Origin: Siphonodentalium dalli
Taxonomy: Eukaryota > Mollusca > Scaphopoda > Gadilida > Siphonodentaliidae
Direction of reading: 5' to 3'
DNA: 64,000 nt
Assembly: GCA_032622095.1 (NCBI GenBank)
Contig: CP136062.1
Span: forward strand, 228,426,578-228,490,577
Position numbers and translations under genes: made by a program
Part shown: piece by piece, positions 44,971-58,194 of the stretch
Numbering within the stretch: position 1 is the first letter of the stretch
Layout: the number at the start of each line of letters is the position of its first letter
Notes under the pieces: generated by a model
What the model was told of the DNA's origin: nothing
Databases searched by the model: none
What the model saw: the letters and a program-made list of their open reading frames with translations, nothing else

Positions 44971-45670
44971 ATGTGACCCGCCATATCAAATCCAGTCGTA
45001 AGTCGGGATTTTTTTACCCTGTGCCAATGCATTCTCTTATATATGCGAGTCGACCATAGGTCGCCTCGCATATATAAGAGAATGCATTGGCCTAACAATT
45101 TTTTATCATTTAAAAAAAAAAATATATTTCTTACAATTTTTAGGACATAAAATAAAAAAACATCCATTACCCTGCAGGGAGCCCCACACATATATAGAAG
45201 CATATAGAAGAGTGTCGTCTGCTCATGTTTGTCTGGGGCTCTGTATGGGAGAAATTATAAAATTGTTAAAGAATACAAGAACAAATTATTAAAATTGTAA
45301 AAAATTGTTAGGCCAATGCATTCTCTTATATATCTGAATTATATCCCCTCCACCAGACTCTCATTGATTTATATCTGAATTATATCCCCTCCACCAGACT
45401 CTCATTGATTTATATCTGAATTATATCCCCTCCACCAGACTCTCATTGATTTATATCTGAATTATATCCCCTCCACCAGACTCTCATTGATTTATATCTG
45501 AATTATATCCCCTCCACCAGACTCTCATTGATTTATATCTGAATTATATCCACTCCACCAGACTCTCATTGATTTATATCTTTATGGTCGACTCGCATAT
45601 ATAAGAGAATGCATTGGCACAGGGTAAAAAAATCCCGACTTACGACTGGATTTGATATGGCGGGTCACAT
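44971..45670. mobile_element. Chimeric MITE carrying the same hairpin module with other ends
   Basis: The outer inverted arms (ATGTGACCCGCCATATC...GTCGGGATTTTTTTACCC, about 68 bp, 44971-45038 and 45602-45670) are unrelated to the TTAA/CCCTTTACCC ends. Just inside them lies the same AATGCATTCTCTTATATATG hairpin module as in the piggyBac-like MITEs. The right-hand hairpin is split by a minisatellite. Confidence 0.75.
45334..45580. repeat. 41-bp minisatellite, 6 copies, inside a hairpin
   Basis: The unit is CTGAATTATATCCCCTCC, ACCAGACTCTCATTG, ATTTATAT. It replaces the stem-loop centre of the right-hand hairpin, between TTCTCTTATATAT and ATGGTCGACTCGC. The copies are nearly identical. Confidence 0.95.
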
Positions 45671-46930
45671 TTGTACTGGTGGAATATGATATTTACAGGT
45701 GTAGCTGGAGTAGACATTCGTCGCATGATCTATGCAGTGTCGTCTCGTATAATGGAGTTTGCACACATGCTAATTAGTATGAGGAACTTGCGCTTGCTCG
45801 GAGACAAGGCGCCTGCAGAACTAGTTTAACAGCGCTTGTCCTTTTGCTATAATACACCGGATAAAACAACTACATTCTTTTCGACTTTAATTGTGAAAAT
45901 TATGACAAGTTTCACGCAAACTAATAAACAGTGTTATAATAATTGATGAATTGCTAATTAATACCATGGCGTAAATATAAATTTCAGTACATTATGATTT
46001 GACAACAAAAAGATGTTTGAAATTTAAAACTGATAGTATGCGCGGATATCAAAATTAGGGTGAACAAAGTATTTTCATTGCACCAAGCGACAGGCCCAGT
46101 CGCTGATTGGATGAAAATAAAATGTTGATAATTATTTGGTAGACATCTGTAGAATGGTCCCGTTATAACGATAATATGATTATTGCTATGGTATTGATCC
46201 GTTTCTGGAGGCTGTCCGTTTCACTGACTTAAAGTTGATGTCCTGATGGATCAACCGATAATACTGCACCGTGATTACCCAGTTAGCGAGGTCTGCCCAG
46301 AACATCTGCGCGTTGATATAAAATAATTTTGATCATTACCTCAAACTGATTGGCATTTCCGGCGGATGTGGCCTTTCGGTGTCGAAGAGTGATCAGTTAT
46401 TAACTGGATGAAATCTCGCTTATAACGAGATTTTGCGATGACTGCTGTTATTGGCACGTGAGGTGAAATGAATCGGGATGCCTAGAAAGCTACACTGATA
46501 CCAAATCTGTATAGGACGAGAACTCAACTAAATTTAGAATTACACGTACCTCGGGTCTGCCGTCAATGTCATGGTCCATCCCAGCATCAACCATAATGGA
46601 TCGTTATGAGATTCCCGGTCTACGTGCCCCAAACACCAGCAACAGTCTAAAAAGTGTACACGTACACATACATGTATATTGCATTTTCATTTTCTCTATG
46701 TATTCGGTAGGGAGGTATCATATAACTAGAGTCTATTTATATATGTCTAGTTACAAGACACACTTGTTCTTCAATCTGCTATCAAATATAATGTATTATC
46801 TTTATGGACACTTTATAATATGTGACAAGCGGACATGACCATTTTAGCTTGTTACCCAGCAGGACCCAGAAACACAATAGCAAATTAGCACGAGAAAACC
46901 ATAGTCAGAAATGGTAACGCCCTCAATCTA
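45671..46930. other. No gene seen
   Basis: About 1.25 kb without a recognisable repeat or protein. A 90-codon frame at 46566 has no family features. Confidence 0.4.
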
Positions 46931-47666
46931 TCTATTATATATTTTGGAAGATCTGTCTGTCTGTGTGTCTGTGTGTCTGTGCGTTGGCGATGAACTCGAA
47001 AACGGCCGACCCGATTTCGATGAAACTTGGTATGTGGAGGTATTTTTGGCCGGGAACGGGCATAGGCCTATTAATTTTCCCGTGCGACGTGACCTTGACC
47101 TTGAAATCGGGTAATTTCAAGGTCAAACGCCCGAATATCATGGGATTTCGATGAAACTTGGTATGTGGGGGTATCTTCGGCCGGGGAGTGGCATAAACCT
47201 ATTAATTTGCCCGTGCGACGTGACCTTGACCTTGACATCGGGTCATTTCAAGGTCAAACGCTCGAATATTACGGGATTTCGATGAAACTTGGTATGTGGG
47301 GGTACTTTCGTATGGGGAGTCTCATAAGCATATTCATTTTCCCGTGCGACGTGACCTTGAAATCTGGTCAATTCAAGGTCATATCGCCAATTTTGATGGG
47401 ATTTCGACGAAATTTGATACGTGGGGTTACCTTTGTCCACTGAGTGTTTTGGACGGGTCGAGTCGTGATCCCGACCTGACCTTGACCTTCAAAATGATAA
47501 ATTCAAGGTCAAATCGGGTAAAACCGGATGGATTCGACGGGCACGTTTGTCGGGTACCTTTGTCCGGGTGTGTTTTGGACTGGTCAAATCGTTACCCCAC
47601 TTGACCTTGACCTTCAAAATGGACAATTCAAGGTCAAAGCCCGGACGAAGTCGGGTCACCTTCTAG
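46931..47666 (+). mobile_element. Non-autonomous Helitron, type C, copy 3
   Basis: The start TCTATTATATATTTTGG follows A at 46930, and it ends TTCTAG at 47666. It has more internal units than the other copies (about five of 120-130 bp with TGACCTTGACCTTGA and AAGGTCA motifs). It is followed directly by a type B element. Confidence 0.82.
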
Positions 47667-48296
47667 TCTCATATATATTTTGAAGACCTCTGTCTGTCTG
47701 TTTGTTTGTCATTTATACAAATCTACGATTCTCGACCGATCGGGACGAAACTTGGTACGTGTGTGTAGTTTGACCAGGCGGTGGACGTTGTCGTATTGGC
47801 GAGCCCGTGCGGCGCCCGCTTCGCGCATGCGCAGACGAGATCTCGGAAACGGGTGGAGCTATCGACTTGAAATTTGCTATGTGAATGTATCTTGCCCCGG
47901 ATACGAATTTTATCGGGTCGCCGAGCCCGTGCGACGCCAGCTTCGCGCATGCGCAGACGAGATCTCGGAAACGGGTGGAGCTATCGACTTGAAATTTGGT
48001 ACGTGAATGTATCTTGCCCCGGATACGAATTTTATCGGGTCGCCGAGCCCGTGCGACGCCAGCTTCACGCATGCGCAGACGAGATCTCGGAAACGGGTGG
48101 AGTTATCGACTTGAAATTTGGTATGTGAATGTATCTTGCCCCGGATACAGATTTTATCGGGTCGCCGAGCCCGTGCGACGCCAGCTTCATGCATGCGCAG
48201 ACCAGATCTCGGAAACGGGTAGAGCTATCGACTTGAAATTTGGTTTTTGAATAGCCCGGACAACGTAGCCCGGACAACGTCGGGCTCATCGGCTAG
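47667..48296 (+). mobile_element. Non-autonomous Helitron, type B, copy 2
   Basis: It has the same start, 122-bp core repeats and terminal stem-loop as 7859-8486. A short duplication of AGCCCGGACAACGT occurs just before the end. It ends CTAG at 48293-48296, followed by T. Open frames on both strands are repeat artefacts. Confidence 0.82.
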
Positions 48297-48619
48297 TATC
48301 ATATAATTTGGCATATATAAAATATATTGCAGCTATAATGTAGTAATTGTGAAAAATATGTATGCAACGGCTATGTAGTTGATTATATCTGATGTTGATT
48401 GTATGTGTGTATATTGTGCACTTGGTGAGAAAGGACGTGAACACATTTCAAAAATCGCATGTACCAAACCAAGGTTTAATTTCAAATATTTAAACACCAT
48501 ATATATGACATGGGTTCATTAAGGGCGCACACGTTCCAATTGGTTGCAATGTTCATCGCCAAACATGCAATGGCAATTGCATTGATAAACCAAAAGCCAG
48601 TCTCTTTGAAAAGCCGACG
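48297..48619. other. No gene seen
   Basis: AT-rich sequence with no recognisable feature. Confidence 0.4.
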
Positions 48620-48945
48620 AAAATCCTATATCAGATGTACGTTTCTAAATCTCTCTAATACAATCCTATATCAGATATACGTTTCTAAATATCTCTAATA
48701 AAATCCTATATTAGATGTACGTTTCTAAATCTCTCTAATAAAATCCTATATCGGATGTACGTTTCTAAATCTCTCTAATAAAATCCTATATCAGATGTAC
48801 GTTTCTAAATCTCTCTAATAAAATCCTACATGTATATCAGATGTACGTTTCTAAATCTCTCTAATAAAATCCTATATCAGATGTACGTTTCTAAATCTCT
48901 CTAATAAAATCCTATATCAGATGTACGTTTCTAAATCTCTATAAT
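48620..48945. repeat. 40-bp tandem array, about 8 copies
   Basis: The unit is AATCCTATATCAGATGTACG followed by TTTCTAAATCTCTCTAATAA. One unit carries a 6-bp insertion (near 48830). Confidence 0.95.
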
Positions 48946-49766
48946 AAAAGTAGGTTCTGTTTTGACGGGATTCCCTCCATTTCATTGGAGAGTGGCGCAG
49001 ACTACACACAATTTCAATGGCTTATGAAAACACTTCTTCGAATATTTCCGTTATTTCGTCAAAAAGTCTTCTTCAAATATCTCCGTTATTTCGTCAAAAA
49101 CACTTCTTCTCATACAAATCGCCGTTATGTAGTAAATTAACATTCTTTATAGTTATTGCCCTTCATATTAAATATGAAGCTAACATGCAGGATTAGCTAT
49201 ACATGTCGTCATTTAGTGGACAATCCCAAGCTCGCGTGCCACGCGTGGTCGGATTGTCCATTAATTAACGAACATTTTAGGTACGGATTGTCCGTTTATA
49301 AATGGCCAATCCTTGAAGAATTGCCTGATTTATGACTATTTATGACTATTTCTAAATAATACGATTCTCACAAACATTCAATACGTGCACGCCATGTTTG
49401 GAAACGGTTTATTACGTCATGTTGGGAATGCCGCGTCGAAGTAGAAATGAAATATAATGGACCATTTTAGAGACATACATCCTTTAGAATATTCGTCGGC
49501 ATTTCAAAGAGACTGACAATTAACCACACATCCATTACCAGTGACGATATCGAGAAATGGAAAGTATATACACAGAGATGGAGCGGAGGAACGTAATGCA
49601 TTATATACACAATATACAGTGATCTCCCGATCGACATGGCGCATGTTCACCATGCGGAGGCATTAAAGATTATATAGTCTTAACATAACACCAAAAAAAC
49701 AAAACAACAACAACAACAACAACTCCAACAACAACACCAATAACAGTAACGCTACACATTAATCAT
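48946..49766. other. No gene seen
   Basis: A CTTCTTC-AATAT-TCCGTTATTTCGTC doublet or triplet lies near 49030-49120, and an inverted GGACAATCC/GGATTGTCC pair lies near 49220-49290. A CAA-rich stretch is at about 49705-49735. Confidence 0.45.
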
Positions 49767-50220
49767 CACCTCCCAGTAGAAACTGGATCATGGTACAATA
49801 TTGATTACCAAATGAGAAAGTGCACGCTGTGTGATAAGAGCGAAATAGGGAATGAATATCACTACATAATGCACTGTAACAAATTGAACTCACTCCGAAG
49901 ACGATTTTTACCCTTAAACTTGACAGAACAAATTTTTTTCCATAATTTCTGATAATTTCAGAAATATAATGAACCCAAAAAACAAAGTATGCTTCTACAA
50001 GCTATGCGGTTTCATCAAAAATCTTCGAAACTATTTTGGATCACCGCTGACCTTATCAACCCCACCATCCCATTTGCACATTATGTGCGTATAGAATACG
50101 TTGTTATCATACCAATTTCTGTTCTTGTCGACTTTGAATATTGCACCAATGACATACCATGCACTGTATAATTATAAATATGTATCTTGTGTCACGTACT
50201 GTGTAAATAAAACATTGAAC
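49767..50220 (+). pseudogene. LINE C-terminus and 3' end
   Basis: A 61-codon open stretch (49767-49952) carries CTLCDKSEIGNEYHYIMHC, a C-x2-C...H-x4-C cluster like the LINE C-terminal zinc knuckle, then RRRFLPLNL. After the stop, a further frame reads LLQAMRFHQKSSKLF, like the tail of such proteins. The 3' end GTAAATAAAACATTG lies near 50200-50216. No RT core precedes it (5' truncation). Confidence 0.72.
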
Positions 50221-50739
50221 TTGTTTCCAGTTGAAGATTTATTAGTCGGACGAACGAGCACAGTTTGCGGAGAGACGTTTCATCTTTCAAATTAGGATGT
50301 CGTCTAGAATATCAATAGTTGGGTGTTTTATATCTGTATATTTCCTAAGCATGGGGTGATTTCTTGCGCAAATCCACTAACCTGTCGGTTTATCGGTTCT
50401 CTTATACAACAATTGAATTGTTTTGGCTTGCATGTATCTTTTCTTTGTTTTTGTTCTAATTTCTATTGAACAATAGAGGTATCGTGTGGCATGAAATAAC
50501 ATTCAGAATAATAATCAGGACAAAATCTCGATCTTCATTACATGTTTCAAATACGCAAATAACTAGTACATTTCTAATCACATTAAGTCCATATTTCAAA
50601 TAGAATACACAAATACCGAGTACGTTTTAATCGCATTTAGTCTACCACCTCCTACGACAGGGTCAGATATGCTTGCCAATAGAACCCTAAGAGGGCGTAA
50701 TGATGATATAAGAAATGGCCTCAGGTAATGAACTCCTGA
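50221..50739. other. No gene seen
   Basis: Ordinary AT-rich sequence. A short diverged doublet (ACA-ATACCGAGTACG-TT) lies near 50550-50640. Confidence 0.4.
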
Positions 50740-51175
50740 TATCAATTTTGAAAATATGGCCTCCCATGAGGGTTAATTAAAATACATGTATGGTTCCATG
50801 AGGTTAATTAAAATATGGTCACATCCAGAGAGGGTTAATGAAAATATGGTCCGATGAGGGTAAATTAAAATATGGTCCATTAAGGGTTACTAAAAATATG
50901 GTCCCATAATGGATAATTAAAATTGTAGTTTGATTGCTAATTATAATATGGTCCCATGGGGTTAATTGAAATAGGGTCCCACGAATGTCAACTAAAATAT
51001 GGTCCCATTATGAGCCTTAATTAAAATAAAATATGGTGTCAGCATGTTGATTAAACTACGGTCCCATGGTGGGTAAATCATACATAGACCCAAATTAAAA
51101 TATGGTCCAATGAGGACTAATTAATATATGCCCCCTCCCCGATGGGGATCATTAAAACATGGTCCCATGGGGAGT
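50740..51175. repeat. Degenerate tandem repeat, about 28-30 bp
   Basis: Units of the form AAAATATGGTCCCATGAGGG plus TTAATTA repeat about 14 times with much divergence, indicating an old array. Confidence 0.85.
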
Positions 51176-51250
51176 AATTTCTGAACATCCGTCAATTCAT
51201 ATAGCATTATGATATAATTATGCTCCGAAATAAAAATGTTTAAAATAAGG

Positions 51251-51945
51251 CCACATTGGCTGCGGACACATTGGCTTCGGACACACGTACCACGGTTGTG
51301 ATGGCATAGTAGGTGTGACCATTTATTATGGTGCAATTTTTGTAACAATTGTCGTCATATTTCTGTGCCATAGCTAGCGCCCGCTGAGTTTCCGCACAAT
51401 GAGTTGACCCGACCAATTAACCCATGGCGTTTCGCCAAGGCTGATCTCTACTCATTACGTTTTGCTACATTGTGTTCTCTACGATATATATAATTGCACG
51501 ATCGATCGTCCATAATTGTGTTTGACCGTGGCAATCCCGCATTCACATACCATACATGTAGTACGTTGTGTTGATATGATCTCAATTCATGTTTATCCAC
51601 TTATATAAATTTCATGCGTATTAAGACAGTTCCCCAATTGCGGTTTTTATTTTGCTAATATTATCACATGGGCCAATGAAGCTGTGTCGGAACTGTTGGG
51701 TGAATTGCAGCTGCGAGACAGTATCTGGAATATTCAAGGACCAAAAACAAGAAAAAGACTGATTATAACGAACTTTGGAGGACTCATTATGCGAATATGC
51801 AGCGGGCGACATTGCTCGCGATGGCATATTAATTATGACAACCAATTGTCACCAAACTCCACCATATATAATTGTCACACCTACTATGCCATTGCTACTG
51901 TGATACGTGTGTCCGCAGCCATTGTATGATAAACAACCAATGTGA
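51251..51945. mobile_element. Element with about 105-bp inverted ends
   Basis: CACATTGGCTGCGGACACA...GCATAGTAGGTGTGACCA at the left is inverted at 51838-51945 (TGTCACACCTACTATGCC...GTCCGCAGCCA...CAATGTG). The interior of about 480 bp has no transposase. The target duplication is unclear. The left arm has an extra GGACACATTGGCTTC duplication. Confidence 0.7.
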
Positions 51946-52486
51946 GGGGTTAGTTTTGGAACTGTCATTAATGCTATCTCTATTCATAGCTCAGATATAT
52001 TCCGCAAAGAAATGAAAAAAAAAGACTAAAGTTCGAAGAATGAAGGAGTAACGTTAATAAATATAATCCCAATTCATTTAGAATATAACATGCCGATATT
52101 TGTTGCGTATAACTAAATGAAAAAGTTCAATAAACGATGTTAAATATGTTGAACACCGATATAAACACACGGCTCGAAGGGTTCATGTGCGAATTAAATT
52201 TCTTATACCATCCTCAATTCCCCATGTAATATAATAGTAGATACATTCCGATTTATGCCACTGAAATTAAATGAACGATGTTAAAATAACAATGCAACAA
52301 AGCAGGTTAAAGAACAATAGGAACACACATCGCTCACTGCGCATAATGGTTAACGCGCTAATTCCCGTTCCAATTACTCGGTGCACATTTTTTAGCATGT
52401 GGCTAACAAGCCATGGTTCCATAAAACATGTTGAGACGCCCGCCGAAATAACCACAACGCGATACGTGAATATACATCGCAACGGA
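51946..52486. other. No gene seen
   Basis: AT-rich sequence with no recognisable element. Confidence 0.4.
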
Positions 52487-53031
52487 TATGGTTACCCCCC
52501 TGATACCTATACGGATATGGTTACCCCCTGATACATACACTGATATGGTTACCCCCGATACATACACGGATATGGTTACCCCCCCTGATACCTACACGGA
52601 TATATTTACCATCCTGATACCTACACGGATATGGTTACACCCCTGATACCTACACGGATATGGTTACCCCTGATACCTACACGGATATGGTTACCCCCCT
52701 GATACCTACACGGATATATTTACCATCCTGATACCTACACGGATATGGTTACCCCCTGATACCTACACGGATATAGTTACCCCCCTGATACCTACACGGA
52801 TATATTTACCATCCTGATACCTACACGGATATGGTTACCCCCCCCCTGATACCTACACGGCTGTGGTTACCCCCTGATACCTACACGGATATGGTTACCT
52901 CCCTGATACCTACATGGATATGGTTACCCCACTGATACATACACGGGTATGGTTGCCCCTCTGATACATACACGGATATGGTTACCCCCCTGATACCAAC
53001 ACGGATATGATTACCCCCCCCCCCCTATACA
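52487..53031. repeat. 29-bp minisatellite, about 18 copies
   Basis: The unit is ACGGATATGGTTACCCCCCT plus GATACCTAC, with variable C-run length and a recurrent TATTTACCATC variant. Copies vary more than in the 76-bp array. Confidence 0.95.
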
Positions 53032-53047
53032 TACTTGTATTAATCAA

Positions 53048-53896
<849 letters not shown>

Positions 53897-53951
53897 ATAT
53901 ATATAGAATCGGAATTCTTGATTCATGCACCAAATACGAAAGCGACTGCAT

Positions 53952-54091
53952 AGCGAATTATACTTAATCGGGGTTCATGATTAGATAGCGAATTATACTT
54001 AATCGGGATTCACGATTATATAGCGAATTATACTTAATCGGGGTTCATGGTTAGATAGCGAATTATACTTAATCGGGGTTCACGATTAGAT
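53952..54091. repeat. 35-bp tandem array, 4 copies
   Basis: The unit is TAGCGAATTATACTTAATCG plus GGGTTCATGATTAGA. Confidence 0.95.
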
Positions 54092-54174
54092 AATGATTGG
54101 TATTAAATCTGAGTAACAGGTGCGACACGATGTTAGGATTGTATTCGAAATGAGTATACTGAGTCAATCGGAAG

Positions 54175-54508
54175 GGTGATTAAATTGTTAAAGAATGTAA
54201 AAGTAAAAATGATAAAAATTGATAAAGAATGTAAGAAAAAATGATTAAAAATGATAAAATTGTTAAAGAATGTAAGAAAAATGATAAAATTGTTAAAGGA
54301 TATAAGACAAAATAATATTTTTTTTTTATAGAATGTAGGAACAAATTCTAAAAAAAATTGTTAAAGAGTGTAAATAAAAACAATAAAAGTTAACGAATGT
54401 AAGAATTTTTTTATATAAAATAATGACAAATTGTTAGGCCAATGCATTCTCTTATATATGCGAGGCGACCTATGGTCGACTCGCATATATAAGAGAATGC
54501 ATTGGCAG
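54175..54508. repeat. AT-rich tandem repeats ending in the MITE hairpin module
   Basis: Degenerate units of TTGTTAAAGAATGTAAGAAA (about 54180-54430) lead into a lone hairpin module (54439-54506, CCAATGCATTCTC arms). The AT-rich words match the linker between the two hairpins in the piggyBac-like MITEs, so this is probably an expanded linker plus one hairpin of a broken copy. Confidence 0.75.
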
Positions 54509-54594
54509 AGGGTCTTTAATGTTGCGCCAATACGTACTTTCGACTAAATACCGGATTTATCCGAAACAGTTTACAACAATGCGATGCATCAGTT

Positions 54595-54935
54595 GTCTCG
54601 GTATCATTCACATGCCAATGCAATAGAGACATAATACTACGGTATAAGTAGACAAAATAGTCCCACGAAAATCTCACAATTATTTGGGAAGCTTATTATT
54701 TATGGACCGGTTTGAACACGATTCTGGTTTTATGTGATCATTCTATGTTTTATGTGATCATTCTATGTTTTATGTGATCAGTCTATGTTTCATGTGATCA
54801 GTCTATGTTTTATGTGATCATTCTATGTTTTATGTGATTAGTCTATGTTTTATGTGATCAGTCTATGTTTTATGTGATTAGTCTATGTTTTATGTGATCA
54901 TTCTATGTTGTCGGCGAGAAAAGTAATATTTAAAG
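54595..54935 (+). mobile_element. LINE fragment with internal minisatellite
   Basis: The sequence from GCCAATGCAATAGAGACATA to GATTCTGG matches, in inverse orientation, the 5' side of the 26-28 kb LINE (27797-27930). It resumes as GTTGTCGGCGA after the tandem array at about 54727-54908. The match fades beyond about 54935. Confidence 0.75.
54727..54908. repeat. 20-bp minisatellite, 9 copies, born within LINE sequence
   Basis: The unit is TTTTATGTGATCATTCTATG. The related LINE at 27797-27815 has just one equivalent of this unit (minus strand: ATTATGCGATCAGTCTGTG). Confidence 0.93.
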
Positions 54936-54984
54936 ACATATTATGGACTTGTTCGAGTTCAAATAAACTTATAACTTAGTTCTC

Positions 54985-55195
54985 AGACTCTATGCCAACA
55001 TGGGGAATGTAGCATTCTACATCATCACCGAAAAGTTCAAAGAAATGGACCATACCAATCCATAGAAAACATCGTCTGAACTACGCTCAATTGTAAATAT
55101 TTACATCTCAATTCGGGACGCAACAATAGGCGATAAACTAACGCAAACGATTTCGCCATCTAGCGTCAATGCATGTAATTAATATATCAGAATTA
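54985..55195 (-). repeat. Dispersed repeat, copy 2
   Basis: Inverse counterpart of 44120-44330. Confidence 0.7.
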
Positions 55196-55294
55196 CGATG
55201 CGTGTTTTCAATTTGGGTTAATATTCGTAAAAATAACTACTTTGAGCAACATTTTTCCAAATTTCTATTTTCTCACCCCATTGGAGTGTTTCAC

Positions 55295-55807
55295 ATAAGG
55301 ATTAACTGTCATGTGGACTGTTTTTATGGAGATGTAACGGTGAGGTAAGTGGACATAATTTGTGTAAAACCCGAAGGGTTTTACATACAAGTTATGTCCA
55401 CTTACCTCACCGTTACATATCCATAAAAATGGTCCACATGACAGTTAATCCTTATATTTATATACATTTAGCGAAAAAGCCACTTTTGTAAATATATTTA
55501 AATCGAAAAGTGTATCGTGACAAGATCAGCCCAAAACACCCAATAGCACCCTTGGCAAAAGTTAATAGGAACAATTTCTCTTCATGTTGAAACCCGATGA
55601 TGTATTAAGTCAATCCTGCGCGAGTCAAAATGCGCCCAAAGCACTACGCGTTCGTCTTTCCAAACCTAATGACGTATCGATGGTGTTATTAGCTTGGTGT
55701 TATTAGGCGTTGCGCATTCACCGATAAATAACTGCAACTAGCCACGTGGGCGCCGACCAATCAGAATGCTGGATTTAGTGATGACAACACTTAGTGTGTA
55801 AATATAT
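55295..55807 (+). mobile_element. Hairpin-ended dispersed element, copy 2
   Basis: This matches 34913-35427 in inverse orientation. The foldback end is 55295-55456 and the far end is CACTTAGTGTG at about 55787-55800. Confidence 0.75.
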
Positions 55808-55875
55808 CACTTTAACACATATTTTCTCAAATTTACAAGAAACTGTAAATTCTGTTATCTGGACAGCGTCGACAA

Positions 55876-56002
55876 CGTGCTCAAAGGTAGATTATGTAAA
55901 AAATGTAATCAAAGGTAGGTTGTGTAAAAAGGGTAATCAAAGGTAGGTTATAATTATGTAAAAAGTGTAATCAAAGGTAGGTTATGTAAAAAGTGTAATC
56001 AA
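55876..56002. repeat. Tandem repeat, about 28 bp, 4 copies
   Basis: The unit is GTGTAATCAAAGGTAGGTTA plus TGTAAAAA, with one unit extended. Confidence 0.9.
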
Positions 56003-56165
56003 AATGTCTTTTCAAGCGATGTGTGAGGTTTATTTTCATCCTATGTTCTGACTAAGTTTTATTATGAAAATGTCATATCGGATACTTCATTAACGTATAA
56101 ATAATATCGGAAGAAACCCTCTTAGCATATTGCCTTTGTGGATGCATCGGTGCAGTAGTTCACCT

Positions 56166-56269
56166 CATCTCCTATATATATGTCTTAAACATCTTGCCTT
56201 GCAGTATATTATTCCCACAATTTATTTATAGTGCTTCATGAACCATTCTTCGGTATGGTGATTCTCTCT

Positions 56270-56340
<71 letters not shown>

Positions 56341-56445
56341 CCCCATCTCCTATGTATATGTCTTAAACATCTTGTCTTGCAGTATATTATTCCCACAATT
56401 GATTTATAGTGCTTCATGGACCATTCTTCGGTCTTCGGTATGGTG

Positions 56446-56543
<98 letters not shown>

Positions 56544-56650
56544 CCCCATCTCCTATGTATATGTCTTAAACATCTTGTCTTGCAGTATATTATTATCGCA
56601 GTATATTTATAGTGCTTCATGAACTATTCTTCGGTCTTCGGTATGGTGAC
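56166..56650. repeat. Three tandem units of about 185-200 bp, each ending in a CT tract
   Basis: Each unit reads ATCTCCTATGTATATGTC, TTAAACATCTTG..., GTGCTTCATGAACCATTC, GGTATGGTGA. The first two carry long (CT)n tracts (56262-56338 and 56450-56541) ending CCCCCC. The microsatellite was thus amplified together with its flank. Confidence 0.93.
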
Positions 56651-56879
56651 TGGAAAGTCATCAGCTCTCCCGTTATTTTGATTATCACTTAAAGAATTAG
56701 ATCGGCCTCTCCGCACTTTGGTGGAAGAGCTTATCTAAGTTAATAAAGAACTACCTTCAAATGAGCCTTCTCAAGTTAAAATATATTGCATGTGTATATA
56801 TGTCTTCAGTTTAACTTTTGTATATATATATATATATTGTACCATAATGGTCTCCATATTTGGAGGAATAAACATATCT

Positions 56880-57190
56880 CTCTCTTATATTATGGTATGT
56901 GATGCGTTGCAGTCTGAACGCCGATATTTACTTCCCAACGTTATTGCCCCTTTGATAAATACTTTCACTGTCCAGAAATTAATGCAAAGTAATGAATTAA
57001 TTATACTCCGAAAACTGAGTCAATTTATACGGAAAATAGAACTAATATTGGATTCACCGCCTATCGAAACCACAACTATTCCACAATGAGACATTTACAC
57101 CAATACCACAAATGAATTTGTTATATACAGGTAATTTATTATGTTCCTCGTATATCTCATGTGATTTAAACGAGTGAAATAAACAAATTG
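56880..57190 (+). pseudogene. LINE C-terminal tail fragment
   Basis: The frame 56790-57089 contains CDALQSERRYLLPNVIAP, then QKLMQSNELIILRKLSQFIR. The pattern (C..L...R..LLP...lm.s.....l.kl..Fi.k) is like the last 60 residues of the other LINE proteins in the window (RRFLPLNL...; NKLLPFNI...FKAVQDFL). It is followed by GAAATAAACAAATTG near 57177, a possible 3' end. This is a moderate call because the zinc-knuckle cysteines are only partly visible. Confidence 0.5.
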
Positions 57191-58094
57191 TAAAAATGTA
57201 AATTGGGAGAGGTTAGCGACGTTGTGCGAACCCGGGTACACGTGTAGTAGACAGTAGGAATCAGTTCGCCAGACCAGACTGTTGTGAGAATTAGTCAGAA
57301 CGGCGATGGATTTATCGAATTGTAGAACGGATTTCTTGGTTTGGAACACAACTCGTCTAGAATCGAAATAAAAGAACCCAAGGTATGTGTCTTCATCCGC
57401 GCGGAGGGCAATAGCCGAATTCCCCGCGGCGATAAGATGTCGAAATCAATTAGAATATGCTCCTATAGAGAGAAGTTATAACGTTTACTGCTGGTAGAAA
57501 GCCACACACGAACTTCTCACACGGGATACTCCCCTCCTTATAGCTCTCCAAATTCCTGACAGAGTTTGGAAATGTGAGGATGTTGGTGCTAAAATGTATC
57601 GTGTTATAATAGGTATCCGGGAGCACCATATGATGGTTCCTGACTTAACTTCCTAGATTACAAAAAAAAAAAACGAGCGAGGCAATGTGCCGATTTTCAA
57701 GTTATATGTTATCTTGGTTTATTTTGAAGATATCATATTATGCTGTCTGACATAATTGCCCAGATTCCGGACAAACTGTTCGGCAATTTGCGGATCTTGG
57801 AGCTAAGCTCATTATGTAATATCCTAACCTTTGCACGACTGGCGCTTCCCGAAATTGTGCGAAATCCATGTGCCGATATGTTCTCTTGTTCAATGTACAA
57901 TGCAAAACATTGGCCTAACAATATTAACTTTACCTTGTAAGCCAGTGCATTCTCTTGTATATGCGCAGTCCCCGTCATGAAAGGGTTAAAACGGCTGCAT
58001 GAAGGCACTATATGAAACTCTTTAATATATAGATTGAAATCCTGCTATATCTAATAAAGCCTATAGTGAATAAATTACAGTATGCAATGAGTGT
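57191..58094. other. No gene; degenerate MITE trace
   Basis: At about 57900-57990, CATTGGCCTAACAATA, GCATTCTCTTGTATATGC and AAAGGGTTAA form a heavily decayed trace of the piggyBac-like MITE. Nothing else is recognised. Confidence 0.5.
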
Positions 58095-58194
58095 GCGAAA
58101 AGCAAAACACTCAACACAGTGGGCATTAATTCCTCTGTGGATAGCGATGATTCACGGTGATTTATTTTCACAGTGAACATGCGTGGATCGGATT

